In this document: positions 25,945 through 34,582 of the stretch, piece after piece
How the letters are laid out: each line of letters begins with the position of its first letter
How positions within the stretch are numbered: position 1 is the stretch's first letter
Assembly (NCBI GenBank): GCA_965261315.1
Contig: CBDHDM010000136.1
Location: 124,001 to 188,000 of the forward strand
DNA from: Endozoicomonas sp965261315
GTDB lineage: Bacteria > Pseudomonadota > Gammaproteobacteria > Pseudomonadales > Endozoicomonadaceae
Direction: 5' to 3'
DNA: 64,000 bases
Position numbers and translations under genes: made by a program
Notes under the pieces: model-generated
Seen by the model: only the letters and a program-made list of their open reading frames with translations
The model's database searches: none
Told to the model about the DNA's origin: nothing

Positions 25945-27141
25945 CTATAGCCTGGAAATAAGCTGAGACAAGATGACAATGCAACCAAATAAGAAACAGA
26001 CAGACATCAGGAATACTCCACCTGGAGCCTTGAACGAATTTTTGTATTCTGTGTTTTTCCTGAGCACATAAACCATTGCGGTAGGTAGCAGTATTGCCAG
26101 TATTGCCAGAGCAATTGCTGCATAACCTAACGCTGCAACAAAGCCATCCGGAAACATAATGGCAAATATTACCGGAGGAATAAAAGTCACCAACGCAGTT
26201 TGTAATCGATGAATACGGGTATCTGCGCGCTGCAGTAAATTAGCAAGATAGTCAAATAAACCCAGGGCAACCCCCAGTACCGAAGTTAAGAGCGCCAAGT
26301 CAGAAAACAGATACAAGATAGTATGCATGTCATCATCGCGGCTTAATGCAGAGATTAAATGGGCGGTTGCTCCGGAAGACTGGCTGACTTGCAGTAATGT
26401 TGTTTCTGGCAGAATCCCCATTACCGCAATCAACCACAGCGTATAGACCGTTAATGGGATCAACGTAGCCAGTAAAAAAATAAGAGGAATATGTGCCAGC
26501 TGCTTTCTCTGATAAATGATGATACTGGGTATACCGCCATGGTAACCAAATGAAGTAAATATCACAGGTAACGCTGCCATCAGTGAGAAATAGCCGACAT
26601 TTGTCGAATGAGTCATGCTCTCATAACTTACCGATGGTGCCAGAGAAATCAGCGCAAGAATAAAAGTGATAATCATCAAACTGAAGAAAATTCTGTTGAT
26701 GAGGTCCACTGCCCGAGTACTGTAATAGACAAACGCACCAGCAATCAGAGCAAACAGAATCACACACAATTGAGAAGATGCCCCTGGAACAGCAACCTGA
26801 ACATACTGCGCCAGTAATGATCCTCCTCCCGAGAAATAAGCGGACATCAGCGCATAAAAAAGACCAAGAGGCGCAATAGCCGAGAGAACTTTACCAATAC
26901 GTCCCAGCGTTCTGCTCGCCATAGTGTACATATTACAGCCGGGTTTAATGGCTACATTTGCCTCAAAAGCATATAAGGCAGAAATTACGGCGAAGAATGC
27001 TGTCACCAGAAAAAGAATGATTACTGGTATCAGTCCGGTACTCGCTGATACCAATGGCAATGCCAGCATGCCTGCCCCTATTGCCGTTCCAGCCAAAATT
27101 AAAGCACTGCCAATTACGGTGGAACGACTTGGTTCAGACAT
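25945..27141 (-). CDS. Aromatic amino acid permease (TyrP/Mtr, HAAAP family)
   Basis: This inner-membrane proton symporter is 398 aa with about eleven helices. The start is characteristic: GSALILAGTAIGAGMLALPLV, followed by LYAFEANVAIKPGCNMYTM. It is probably specific for tyrosine or tryptophan, but the substrate cannot be fixed by sight. A second paralogue is encoded at 54301. Upstream, TGTCCTGTTGGACA (27216-27229) forms an inverted repeat that could be an operator. Confidence 0.87.
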   Translation of the reverse strand: MSEPSRSTVIGSALILAGTAIGAGMLALPLVSASTGLIPVIILFLVTAFFAVISALYAFEANVAIKPGCNMYTMASRTLGRIGKVLSAIAPLGLFYALMSAYFSGGGSLLAQYVQVAVPGASSQLCVILFALIAGAFVYYSTRAVDLINRIFFSLMIITFILALISLAPSVSYESMTHSTNVGYFSLMAALPVIFTSFGYHGGIPSIIIYQRKQLAHIPLIFLLATLIPLTVYTLWLIAVMGILPETTLLQVSQSSGATAHLISALSRDDDMHTILYLFSDLALLTSVLGVALGLFDYLANLLQRADTRIHRLQTALVTFIPPVIFAIMFPDGFVAALGYAAIALAILAILLPTAMVYVLRKNTEYKNSFKAPGGVFLMSVCFLFGCIVILSQLISRL

Positions 27142-27215
27142 AAGCGGGCACCTTCACTGATTATAAATTTCAGTTATAAAGATAGGGGAATTTAGCAAAG
27201 ATGCTTGCCTATTTA

Positions 27216-27229
27216 TGTCCTGTTGGACA
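27216..27229. promoter_or_regulatory. Inverted repeat upstream of the TyrP-like permease
   Basis: TGTCC-TGTT-GGACA is a 5-bp arm inverted repeat about 75 bp upstream of the permease start. Its first ten bases, TGTCCTGTTG, are identical to bases next to the palindrome upstream of nupC. This may reflect a shared regulator or chance. Confidence 0.3.
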
Positions 27230-27301
27230 AAGCCAGTCTGAATTGCAGGTAAATCCTGCTTATTTCAAAAATGAATATACGCTATTTATAGCCAGAGCTC
27301 A

Positions 27302-27961
27302 TCACAGTGCCTTATTGGCCACTTCAGCTTCACGGGTACGGGCAGCTATGGATTTGAGACTGTCAAACCGCTTCTGTAATGCCAGCAACTGAACTTCAAC
27401 ACTGGCATCAACAACTCCAATTTCACTTTCCATAATGCAGTCGCCAACCGCAAGTCGTGGGTCGGCAACAAGGTCAATGAAACCAACCCCTTTGTAGTCT
27501 GCCAGTATCATATTCAGACGCGCCTGCACGGCACTGTATTGTGCAGGCGGTATACGAATGGTTACGTGCTTCTCATTTCTGACATGCTGAAGGGCATTTT
27601 TGACCAGACTGATAGCAAGATCTTCCTGGTTAAACTCACCTATGATCTTTTTAACACCGGACAACAGAATGTTCGCAAGCGTATCTTCAATATCGGAGAG
27701 ATAGTTGATGGTTCTGCTGACAACTTTCAACATATGATCAGTCTGTTCAGCCTTACTTTCAGCCATACCATCCTGATACCCCCGCTTTTTTTCATGCTCA
27801 TACGCCTTGCGGGCTTCCTCAGCAATACCCGCAGCCTGCTGCTGGGCAGCCTTAATAATTTCCTGTGCCTCAAGATAGACAACGTAGTCATCAGCCTTGA
27901 GAACTTTGCAGGTTGGATCCAGCTCAAGCCGGACATTATTCAGGATAACAGGTGCCGCCAC
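27302..27961 (-). CDS. sctL: T3SS ATPase stator SctL (YscL/FliH family)
   Basis: This cytoplasmic protein links the SctN ATPase to the SctQ/SctK sorting platform. Its 219 aa length, helical Ala/Gln-rich N-terminal half (EAQEIIKAAQQQAAGIAEEA) and C-terminal domain (VTIRIPPAQYSAV then DPRLAVGDCIMESEIGVVDA) are typical of YscL. Its start overlaps the sctK stop by 22 bp. It is the last gene of the long minus-strand T3SS operon; sctN is not in the window. Confidence 0.9.
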   Translation of the reverse strand: MAAPVILNNVRLELDPTCKVLKADDYVVYLEAQEIIKAAQQQAAGIAEEARKAYEHEKKRGYQDGMAESKAEQTDHMLKVVSRTINYLSDIEDTLANILLSGVKKIIGEFNQEDLAISLVKNALQHVRNEKHVTIRIPPAQYSAVQARLNMILADYKGVGFIDLVADPRLAVGDCIMESEIGVVDASVEVQLLALQKRFDSLKSIAARTREAEVANKAL

Positions 27962-28632
27962 TGTCCATTCACCTCTTTATGCGTTTTTACCAGTAACTTC
28001 ACACATTGAGCTTTACTCAGCCCCCCCGCATCCGGGGAGCTTAATGTCTTTTTCCAGCTGCTGGGCATTTTTAAAATCAATCGTTGTCGAAAAGCACCGG
28101 GTAAGTCAGAAAACGCCATGGAAATAACCTGCTGGCCATTGGTTTCCAGGTACACTTTAAAACGGTCCAGGTGCTTCCAGTCAATGAGCAAACTGGGGCC
28201 GGATTTTTCCGAAGCTCTGCTGATAAACTGTGCTTTTTTCACTGCAAAGCGATAGGCTTCTTCCCCTAGACACTTTTGCAAAGCCACACGCTCATCCCGA
28301 CGAATGACGGACCGGACAGCCCCCTCGTTCAGAATCAGTCCCAGGTAAAAGGCCAGACGCTCAATTTCTTCGGCACTGGCAAAGACCACTCTTTTATCCA
28401 AACGGCCAAAATCATAGTCAAACTCATTCGCGATGCCAAACTTGCTCAGCAAATAACTGGATATATTAAACTGTGCTGGCACACAGGACTGAAGCCCTTT
28501 AAGTAACCTGAAATGCTCATCCGTTTTCAGCCAGCTCATGTGCACATAACGAATGGGAAATAAGTTAAACTCAACCATATGATTGAACAGAGTTGTTCCA
28601 TTGTATTCCTGAAAAACATTATTACTGTTCAT
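27940..28632 (-). CDS. sctK: T3SS sorting-platform protein SctK
   Basis: SctK bridges the inner-membrane ring and the SctQ pods. The call rests on length (230 aa, YscK about 210), position between sctJ and sctL as in Yersinia yscJ-K-L, and a recognisable family pattern: an N-terminal FNLFPIRYVHMSW and a central AEEIERLAFYLGLILNEGAVRSVI. SctK proteins are poorly conserved, so context carries much of the weight. It overlaps sctL by 22 bp. Confidence 0.82.
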   Translation of the reverse strand: MNSNNVFQEYNGTTLFNHMVEFNLFPIRYVHMSWLKTDEHFRLLKGLQSCVPAQFNISSYLLSKFGIANEFDYDFGRLDKRVVFASAEEIERLAFYLGLILNEGAVRSVIRRDERVALQKCLGEEAYRFAVKKAQFISRASEKSGPSLLIDWKHLDRFKVYLETNGQQVISMAFSDLPGAFRQRLILKMPSSWKKTLSSPDAGGLSKAQCVKLLVKTHKEVNGQWRHLLS

Positions 28633-28722
28633 TGGTCATTTCACTCTAACCACATTCATTCGACTCAGTAGCCATTTAAATCGTTTCACGGCTCACAGAG
28701 CCTTAAGAAAATCACTCTGCTG

Positions 28723-29514
28723 TTAACTATCAGAAGATTTTTTCTTCTTCTTCTTTTTCTTCTGTTCCATCATCCAGAAGAAGTAGCCACAGGCACCAAG
28801 CGCTAATACCAGCAAGAGAATCAAAGAATAGACAACAATTCGAATAATCCCTGCGGAGTTGGGAGTAACATCAACAAATAACACAGTTTCTGTTGATGGC
28901 TTGGCAAAACTGCCTGAGTTCAGGCGTGTGGCCGGGAACAATGAAACCGTGATTTTTTCCAGAGAAAGCCCCTCAATACTGTTAGCTACCAGGGTTTTTA
29001 CTTTCGGGATCAAGCCGGCAAGCTCCAGCTCGGGGGTATACTTGATAAATATAGAAGCAGATGATGGGTAATTAACATCGGTAAGACTGTCTTGCTCCTG
29101 TGGTAATACAACATGTACCCTGGCCACTATCACCCCATCAATCATTGACAAAGTTGAAGACAGCTCCTGAGACATTGAGTAGGTATATCGAGCTCGTTCT
29201 TCCGTTGGCGATGAGATCAGCCCATCTTTAGGGAAAATATCACCTATTGATGAATACTTTTCTTTTGGGAAACCCAAACTGTTCAATACCTTAACAGATC
29301 TTGAAACATCACTCCCATCAACCATGATGGTGACTATCTTATCTTTATCCACCAGTTTTTCACTGGGAATATCATTATCGATGAGAATAGCCAGCATTTC
29401 GTTGCCTTCTTTCTCATCAAGCCCGGAATAAAGCTCGACTTTACACCCCAATAATAAAAGGCTGAAGAGACACAGCACTGTATATCTAAAGCTCTGGACA
29501 AACCCCTGTTTCAT
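28723..29514 (-). CDS. sctJ: T3SS inner-membrane ring lipoprotein SctJ
   Basis: SctJ (YscJ/PrgK family) forms the inner ring of the basal body. The signal peptide ends in a lipobox LLGC with Cys24 as the lipid-anchored residue. The two ring-building domains follow: VELYSGLDEKEGNEMLAILI, then GLISSPTEERARYTYSMSQEL with VARVHVVLP. A C-terminal membrane helix (IRIVVYSLILLLVLALGACGYFFW) is followed by an unusual run of nine or more lysines. The 263 aa length is normal. It lies 205 bp after sctI. Confidence 0.96.
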   Translation of the reverse strand: MKQGFVQSFRYTVLCLFSLLLLGCKVELYSGLDEKEGNEMLAILIDNDIPSEKLVDKDKIVTIMVDGSDVSRSVKVLNSLGFPKEKYSSIGDIFPKDGLISSPTEERARYTYSMSQELSSTLSMIDGVIVARVHVVLPQEQDSLTDVNYPSSASIFIKYTPELELAGLIPKVKTLVANSIEGLSLEKITVSLFPATRLNSGSFAKPSTETVLFVDVTPNSAGIIRIVVYSLILLLVLALGACGYFFWMMEQKKKKKKKKSSDS

Positions 29515-29718
29515 GACGAGCCAACCTTATGCACGTTAAAATATTTATTGCTCTTACTTTTAACGGCCAGTTGAAGAGAAAAATTATAATTTCCAGAGTA
29601 TAGTTTCGAAAGATATAGTTAAGGAGGGAAGCTGAAAGAAAATCATCAGGTTTTCCTTCAGCTTATAGATACATCAGCACCCAGTCATATGAATCGAATA
29701 TTTCTGGATACTTATGAT

Positions 29719-30150
29719 TTATTGATTACGTAACAGAGTATCAAATGTCTGAGTACTCTTACTGACAATTTTCCCGATATAATCCTCAGTAATCATCAAG
29801 TTTGTCATGGCCATCTGGGTCTTGAACATATCCTTCATGCCCATGGCCTCACCGGGTGCCAGATGCATTTTCACCAAATCAGCCCTGCTTTCCACATGAT
29901 CCCTGAGCCCCTGCATACCTTTAAGCACCTTATCTCCCAGCGTCAGGGCCGGTGCATCCGGGTTTGCAGTCACTTCTATGGGTTTGAAATTCGCAGCCTG
30001 TACAGACTCATCAGGCGTTTGCCCAGATACCAGCTCAGCAAAACGTCCTGCGGCCCCTTCTTCAGGTTGATCCGGATTGGCAAAACCTTCCTGCGTTTTT
30101 TCCAAAGCCTTATCAGCAAGATCACCCGTCTTGATAAGATTGTCCGCCAT
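29719..30150 (-). CDS. sctI: T3SS inner rod protein SctI
   Basis: This 143 aa protein likely builds the inner rod/needle adapter. The C-terminal half, DKVLKGMQGLRDHVESRADL and MKDMFKTQMAMTNLMITEDY ending KSTQTFDTLLRNQ, has the amphipathic helical pattern of YscI/PrgJ. The N-terminal half is polar and disordered. Its place directly before sctJ matches yscI-yscJ. The call is by pattern and context; no needle (sctF) gene is adjacent. Confidence 0.8.
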   Translation of the reverse strand: MADNLIKTGDLADKALEKTQEGFANPDQPEEGAAGRFAELVSGQTPDESVQAANFKPIEVTANPDAPALTLGDKVLKGMQGLRDHVESRADLVKMHLAPGEAMGMKDMFKTQMAMTNLMITEDYIGKIVSKSTQTFDTLLRNQ

Positions 30151-30240
30151 GATAGTAACCTCTGTTCGTTATTTATTGGTTTGAGGTACTTAAAATCCTC
30201 TTTGCTGTTTTAATACAGCTTTTTATATTTTTTATTTCAC

Positions 30241-30609
30241 TTATAACTTTAGCTCATCCGCCTTGTTCATCAGAAACTGCATTGCACTTTCTACACCAGG
30301 GCGGTTGAAATCGACGTCATGAATAAATAAGCAGATAAACAGCTGATTCTCTTGAATGCCTACCTGCAAAGGATAGGGAAAACTCTTTGTATAATGGCAC
30401 TCTGCCAGTGCGCGTTCTAAAATTGGCAAATTATTAAAACTATCCATTTCGCGAACCAGATACATCAAAACTCCGTCTTCTTTTTGCTCCATATAGAGAG
30501 AGCCTGCCCCTTCAATCTGAAAGCAGACAACGCCGGTATCGCCAAAATCAAGTCCTCTGATGCCCATGCCCTCACCTAATTCAGTGATTACATTATTGCG
30601 CCAGTCCAT
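30241..30609 (-). CDS. CesT-family type III secretion chaperone
   Basis: This 122 aa acidic protein has the alternating alpha/beta pattern of class I (CesT/SycE-type) chaperones: an N-terminal helix, strands (GVVCFQIEGAGSLYMEQ, GVLMYLVREM), a central helix and C-terminal strands (LQVGIQENQLFICLFI). Such proteins bind the N-terminal region of one substrate as dimers. It lies 49 bp downstream of the sctW-like gene, so it is probably the chaperone of that gatekeeper (the role of SycN/YscB for YopN). This pairing is inferred from position. Confidence 0.7.
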   Translation of the reverse strand: MDWRNNVITELGEGMGIRGLDFGDTGVVCFQIEGAGSLYMEQKEDGVLMYLVREMDSFNNLPILERALAECHYTKSFPYPLQVGIQENQLFICLFIHDVDFNRPGVESAMQFLMNKADELKL

Positions 30610-30658
30610 GGTGCTCTCTCCAGAAATCAGTTTTTATTATAAAACGTACATGAATGAC

Positions 30659-32923
30659 TCAATCATCCATAGTATACCCATCACCATCTTCATCAATTAA
30701 TGGTGTTATATCCTCACCAGAAGGCGTGTCAAACCCGGTGACTGTCGGCATCCGCCACTGGTTGCCCATAACAGGTGCTACTTGCTGAGCAGCTTTCGCT
30801 TTTTCTTTCTGAGCCGTAACTTCATCTTTTTCTGGCGTCTCTGCTTCAGCGGAGACTGGAGCAACAATACCCTGGTCGGCTGTGATCCTAAATTTGTGAG
30901 GATACTCAAGGCGTTCAAACGTTTCTCCCCCCTGTGGACGCTTAAAAGGCTTTTTCTTGATTTTCGAGTCTATATCAGAAATAGCTCCCTTAAGGCTGGC
31001 AAGCTCATTATTTATCTTTTCCAGGTCGAAACTTGAGTCCTGATTCTTTTTCAGAACATCGATTGCAGTACGAACTAAATCAGCCACCTTACCAGGGTTT
31101 TGAGCTTCCAACGCTTGCAATGCCTTTTTGTCCGGAGGAATCAGCTTTATTTCCTTCCCACTCCCTTCCGGAGTAATGGCAATTTTCAGGCCTTTGGCGA
31201 ATGTACCTTTGCCTCGCTCTTTGGCGACAGCGCTCAATGCCGACAGGGTATCCGGATCATTACTCAAAGCGTGCTCCAAACCAGTCACAGCACACCCATA
31301 CACAAAATCTTTATCTTTTTGCTCTTGCAGACCACGAGCCTTGTCCAGAAGCTCATCCTGTCTGTTCATGAGACCCCTATCGTTAAGCCCATCGATACTG
31401 CCCTTTGCCGTAACTTCAGCAGGCTTACTACTCGCCGACTCCGGAGATGGCTTGGCCACTGTATTCGAAGGCTCACCCGGCACACTTTGTGCCGGGCGTT
31501 TAGTAGCTCGCCGAGCCGTACTTTCCTGAGTCATTTTAGGTTGTTTATCTGCTGGCTCATCTGCTCTATCACTTGCAGCTCTCTTAACACCCCGGATCCC
31601 GGATTGATTATCAGCCATTGGCTCTTCAGTCCGTGATATTTCTCCTTCTTTAACCACATCAGGTTGTTGGTTATCATTCGTCCCCGTGACACTAACCCCC
31701 AGATCACCAAGAATGTCACCGGAACGAATAAACCCCTCTAAATTAACGGCTCTCTCTCCAACTTTTCCGTAATCTTTGTCCGAAGTCCCTCCACCTTCTT
31801 CAGCCAAAGCTAATGAATCCTGCTCTTCCTGAATAACAGCGACCAGACTATCTTTAATCTGTTGATTAGCAAAAACTTCTTCTGGAATATCGCGAACCAG
31901 GAAAGCCGTCTTATTCGTCAAAGCCGTTTTAACTGGTATAGGGGATTCACTCATCCCCATTTGATCCTGCAATGCAGTAAGATCAGCAGGTACAACAAAT
32001 GGTTTATCCACTATATCCAGAGCCGCTTTCATGTATAGATGCCCGTCAAAATGCTCAATATTATTAGGAGGCCTTCTCATCTCTCCCTGGGCTTCCATGC
32101 AGGTATCACGGATACCGACCAGCCTTTTGAAAACCATCATTTCCTTGATTACTGCAACCTCATGAGCACCAACTTTGCCTCCGGCTGGAGCCCCATTCAG
32201 TTCACTCCCCAACTGTCTGAGCCTTAGGTCAATACGGTTATCAAAATCACTACCATCGGAGTTTTCGGTCAAGTCTGCATAAGCAGCACCCAGGGATTTA
32301 TGATCCCGAACAAAGTCAAATGTTGTATTTTTATCATGGGCAAATAGATCTTCATGAAGCTCAGAATACGACTTGCCCTCAAACTTTTCAGCCAGAACGC
32401 CAGCAGCCTTTGAAATCTGTCTGCCAACTTCAATATATTTCGGATGCTCTTTTTCAATCGCCTCAATGGCTCGAAAAACTTCATCATCAGGCTGGGCTTT
32501 AAAATCTACGGCAAGCTCATATAGCGCAACATATTGATGATAAGGATCCTTGAATTGTTCTTTGGCTCCTTTCAGATAGTCTTCTTGTCTATAGTCTTGT
32601 TTTGAATCTTCAGGAAAGCGCCGTTTAAAATCATCAACACCCTGAATCTCTTCAACAATCTTGATTTTTTCGATTAATTCAAGCTGTCGTTCACTCTCGG
32701 TTTTACCTTTGGATACTTTGAAGTCGCTCGCTTTTTTGTGGTTAGCAACCAACGCCGTTGCTTCTTCACTCATATTACTGGTAGCAAGCAGCGAAGCTGG
32801 ATTCGATGCTACAAACGTTCGCCCGTTGCTCTGCCCAGCCTTTTCTGTGCCTTGCGCCACCGCAGCGGGAGTCAGCTGCTGCGTCACTCCAGACCCTGGA
32901 ACCCCTCCAATTGGATTACCCAT
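30659..32923 (-). CDS. sctW: T3SS gatekeeper SctW with fused TyeA-like domain and long C-terminal extension
   Basis: The protein is 754 aa. Residues about 35-285 follow the HrpJ/YopN-like gatekeeper pattern (RTFVASNPASLLATSN, ESERQLELIEKIK, RRFPEDSKQDYRQEDYL, KSYSELHEDLF, KEMMVFKRLVGIRDTC). Residues about 290-378 resemble TyeA, including ALDIVDKPF, a central short-helix region and VFANQQIKDSLVAVI before an acidic tail. In Yersinia YopN and TyeA are separate genes. Residues 379-754 are extra: a Pro/Ser/Lys-rich linker with a basic bipartite-like motif (446-464), a helical segment, and a C-terminal acidic stretch. SctW controls the switch from translocators to effectors. The function of the extension is unknown. 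Confidence 0.78.
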   Translation of the reverse strand: MGNPIGGVPGSGVTQQLTPAAVAQGTEKAGQSNGRTFVASNPASLLATSNMSEEATALVANHKKASDFKVSKGKTESERQLELIEKIKIVEEIQGVDDFKRRFPEDSKQDYRQEDYLKGAKEQFKDPYHQYVALYELAVDFKAQPDDEVFRAIEAIEKEHPKYIEVGRQISKAAGVLAEKFEGKSYSELHEDLFAHDKNTTFDFVRDHKSLGAAYADLTENSDGSDFDNRIDLRLRQLGSELNGAPAGGKVGAHEVAVIKEMMVFKRLVGIRDTCMEAQGEMRRPPNNIEHFDGHLYMKAALDIVDKPFVVPADLTALQDQMGMSESPIPVKTALTNKTAFLVRDIPEEVFANQQIKDSLVAVIQEEQDSLALAEEGGGTSDKDYGKVGERAVNLEGFIRSGDILGDLGVSVTGTNDNQQPDVVKEGEISRTEEPMADNQSGIRGVKRAASDRADEPADKQPKMTQESTARRATKRPAQSVPGEPSNTVAKPSPESASSKPAEVTAKGSIDGLNDRGLMNRQDELLDKARGLQEQKDKDFVYGCAVTGLEHALSNDPDTLSALSAVAKERGKGTFAKGLKIAITPEGSGKEIKLIPPDKKALQALEAQNPGKVADLVRTAIDVLKKNQDSSFDLEKINNELASLKGAISDIDSKIKKKPFKRPQGGETFERLEYPHKFRITADQGIVAPVSAEAETPEKDEVTAQKEKAKAAQQVAPVMGNQWRMPTVTGFDTPSGEDITPLIDEDGDGYTMDD

Positions 32924-33002
32924 CTCTTCCCTCTATACAAGAAAAAGCCAACCACAAAGGTTGGCTACATCTTATAAACCACGCCCTTTAATTGCCCGAT
33001 CA

Positions 33003-34535
33003 TCAAACTCTGGTTGTTGACTTCAGGGTTTCGAACCATGACCGGATAATTTCATCCATTTTGCTCAGAACTGTCTTCTGCATATCTTGATGCAGATTCA
33101 TAAACTCACTTTCAGACTGAGCCGCGTTATCATGGGTTTTCTGCATCGCTTCATGAATTTTCACCTGAGCCTGATGCATACCAGCCTTATAGTCTGTACC
33201 CGCTTTAATCATATCGCCGGATGCAGAAATAACCTGGGAAACACCATTCGCCACAGCCACCTGCTGTTGCATCGCCCCCTGATTTGGCGCATTACCGGCT
33301 TTAACGGCAAGACCAATCGAAGCAGCACCCGCTATGATTTTCGTACCTGCACTGACCCAGCCACCAATGGCTGACATCAAGGCAGCTTTCTTCATCTCAT
33401 CAGCCTGATTCAGAATCTCATTCCTGGCAGCTTCATAATTGACTGCACGGAATTCCCTGGCCTGGCTTCGCTGAGTGGCACTCATCTTAAACAGCAGTTC
33501 CATCACTGCAAAGATATCCACCAGCTGCTCCAGTATTTTCAGGTCCTCAAATGTTTTGCCTGTGGCAAGCAAATTCATACCAGTGCTGTTGGCTCTTAGC
33601 AGGGCTGCAAGGCCCTGGGGACTGCTGCGCATCATTGCAGCCTGATTTTTCAGTGACGTAGGATGACTTGAGAGAAGAATGACCTCTATCTCCTGGTCAC
33701 TGAAGCCCATTTTGGCCAGGAGCTGCTTTTGTTCTGCACTACCAAGCTTCGGGTGTTGCCCATTCATTAACGCCGCAAGGCCTTCAGCAGCATCGGCAAA
33801 CCCGAGAGCCTGTAGAACCGCTTTTACATCAGAGCCTGCTGCTCGCATCATATCAAGACGGCTGCCATCCGTATCCGGTGGCGCAAGGGACATAAGCGTT
33901 TTAATCTGGCTATCACTGTATCCTAACGATCGGAGGATCGCCGTTTTCTGGTCCAACCCCTTAGCACCGCCATGCTGGGCAGCCAGAAACGTGGTAATAT
34001 CCTTAGAGCCTGACAGCTGCTCAAGATTATCCAGTTGGAACTTATGGAATCCACCCATGCCTGCCAGTACTTGTCGCTTCCCTTCAGCCGTTTCCACGCC
34101 TTTGCCAGACAAAAGCTCCATATAAGATGCCGTGTCATCAAGGACGGCTGCATGTGATTTCAGTTTCGCGGCTTCACCTTGGGTCACAGAACCATTCAAG
34201 ATATTATTGAACAGCTGTTTGGTCGACTCCATGGCCTTATCAGTGGACCTGGACAAATCCCCCAGCATTTTATTGGCATTCATCATTTGATTCGTTGACA
34301 AATCATCAGGAGTAGGGAGCGCCGGTTTGAGTTGTTCTCCGGCTTTCTGAAGATCTTTCAATGCCTCAGTACCAGCATGCTGCTTTGAGGTAATCCGCAA
34401 ACTCTCCTGCTGAAAGTCAATGTCACCTTTCTTGACTGCCGCTTTCTTTTCTGCTGATGTCCCGCCTTTTTCAAGAAGCATGTTCATATGCGCATTCTGC
34501 GACGCGCGGTCTGCACCGGAAATTCCCTCAGCCAT
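33003..34535 (-). CDS. T3SS translocon protein SctB-like
   Basis: The protein is 510 aa. A hydrophobic segment lies at about 386-413 (MSAIGGWVSAGTKIIAGAAS then IGLAVKAG). It is preceded by an amphipathic region and followed by a long helical C-terminus (MHQAQVKIHEAMQKT to the end), as in YopD/SipC-type minor translocators. Residues 200-310 contain two copies of a short module (LRSLGYSDSQIKTLMSLAPP at 201-220 and LLAKMGFSDQEIEVILLSSH at 272-291), with a degenerate one between. The same module is in the two other translocator-type proteins. It is larger than YopD (about 306 aa). It sits between sctE and sctW. Confidence 0.75.
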   Translation of the reverse strand: MAEGISGADRASQNAHMNMLLEKGGTSAEKKAAVKKGDIDFQQESLRITSKQHAGTEALKDLQKAGEQLKPALPTPDDLSTNQMMNANKMLGDLSRSTDKAMESTKQLFNNILNGSVTQGEAAKLKSHAAVLDDTASYMELLSGKGVETAEGKRQVLAGMGGFHKFQLDNLEQLSGSKDITTFLAAQHGGAKGLDQKTAILRSLGYSDSQIKTLMSLAPPDTDGSRLDMMRAAGSDVKAVLQALGFADAAEGLAALMNGQHPKLGSAEQKQLLAKMGFSDQEIEVILLSSHPTSLKNQAAMMRSSPQGLAALLRANSTGMNLLATGKTFEDLKILEQLVDIFAVMELLFKMSATQRSQAREFRAVNYEAARNEILNQADEMKKAALMSAIGGWVSAGTKIIAGAASIGLAVKAGNAPNQGAMQQQVAVANGVSQVISASGDMIKAGTDYKAGMHQAQVKIHEAMQKTHDNAAQSESEFMNLHQDMQKTVLSKMDEIIRSWFETLKSTTRV

Positions 34536-34582
34536 GAGCTACCTCCATGTATTTCTATTACTGCAAGAGTAAACTCAACTCA

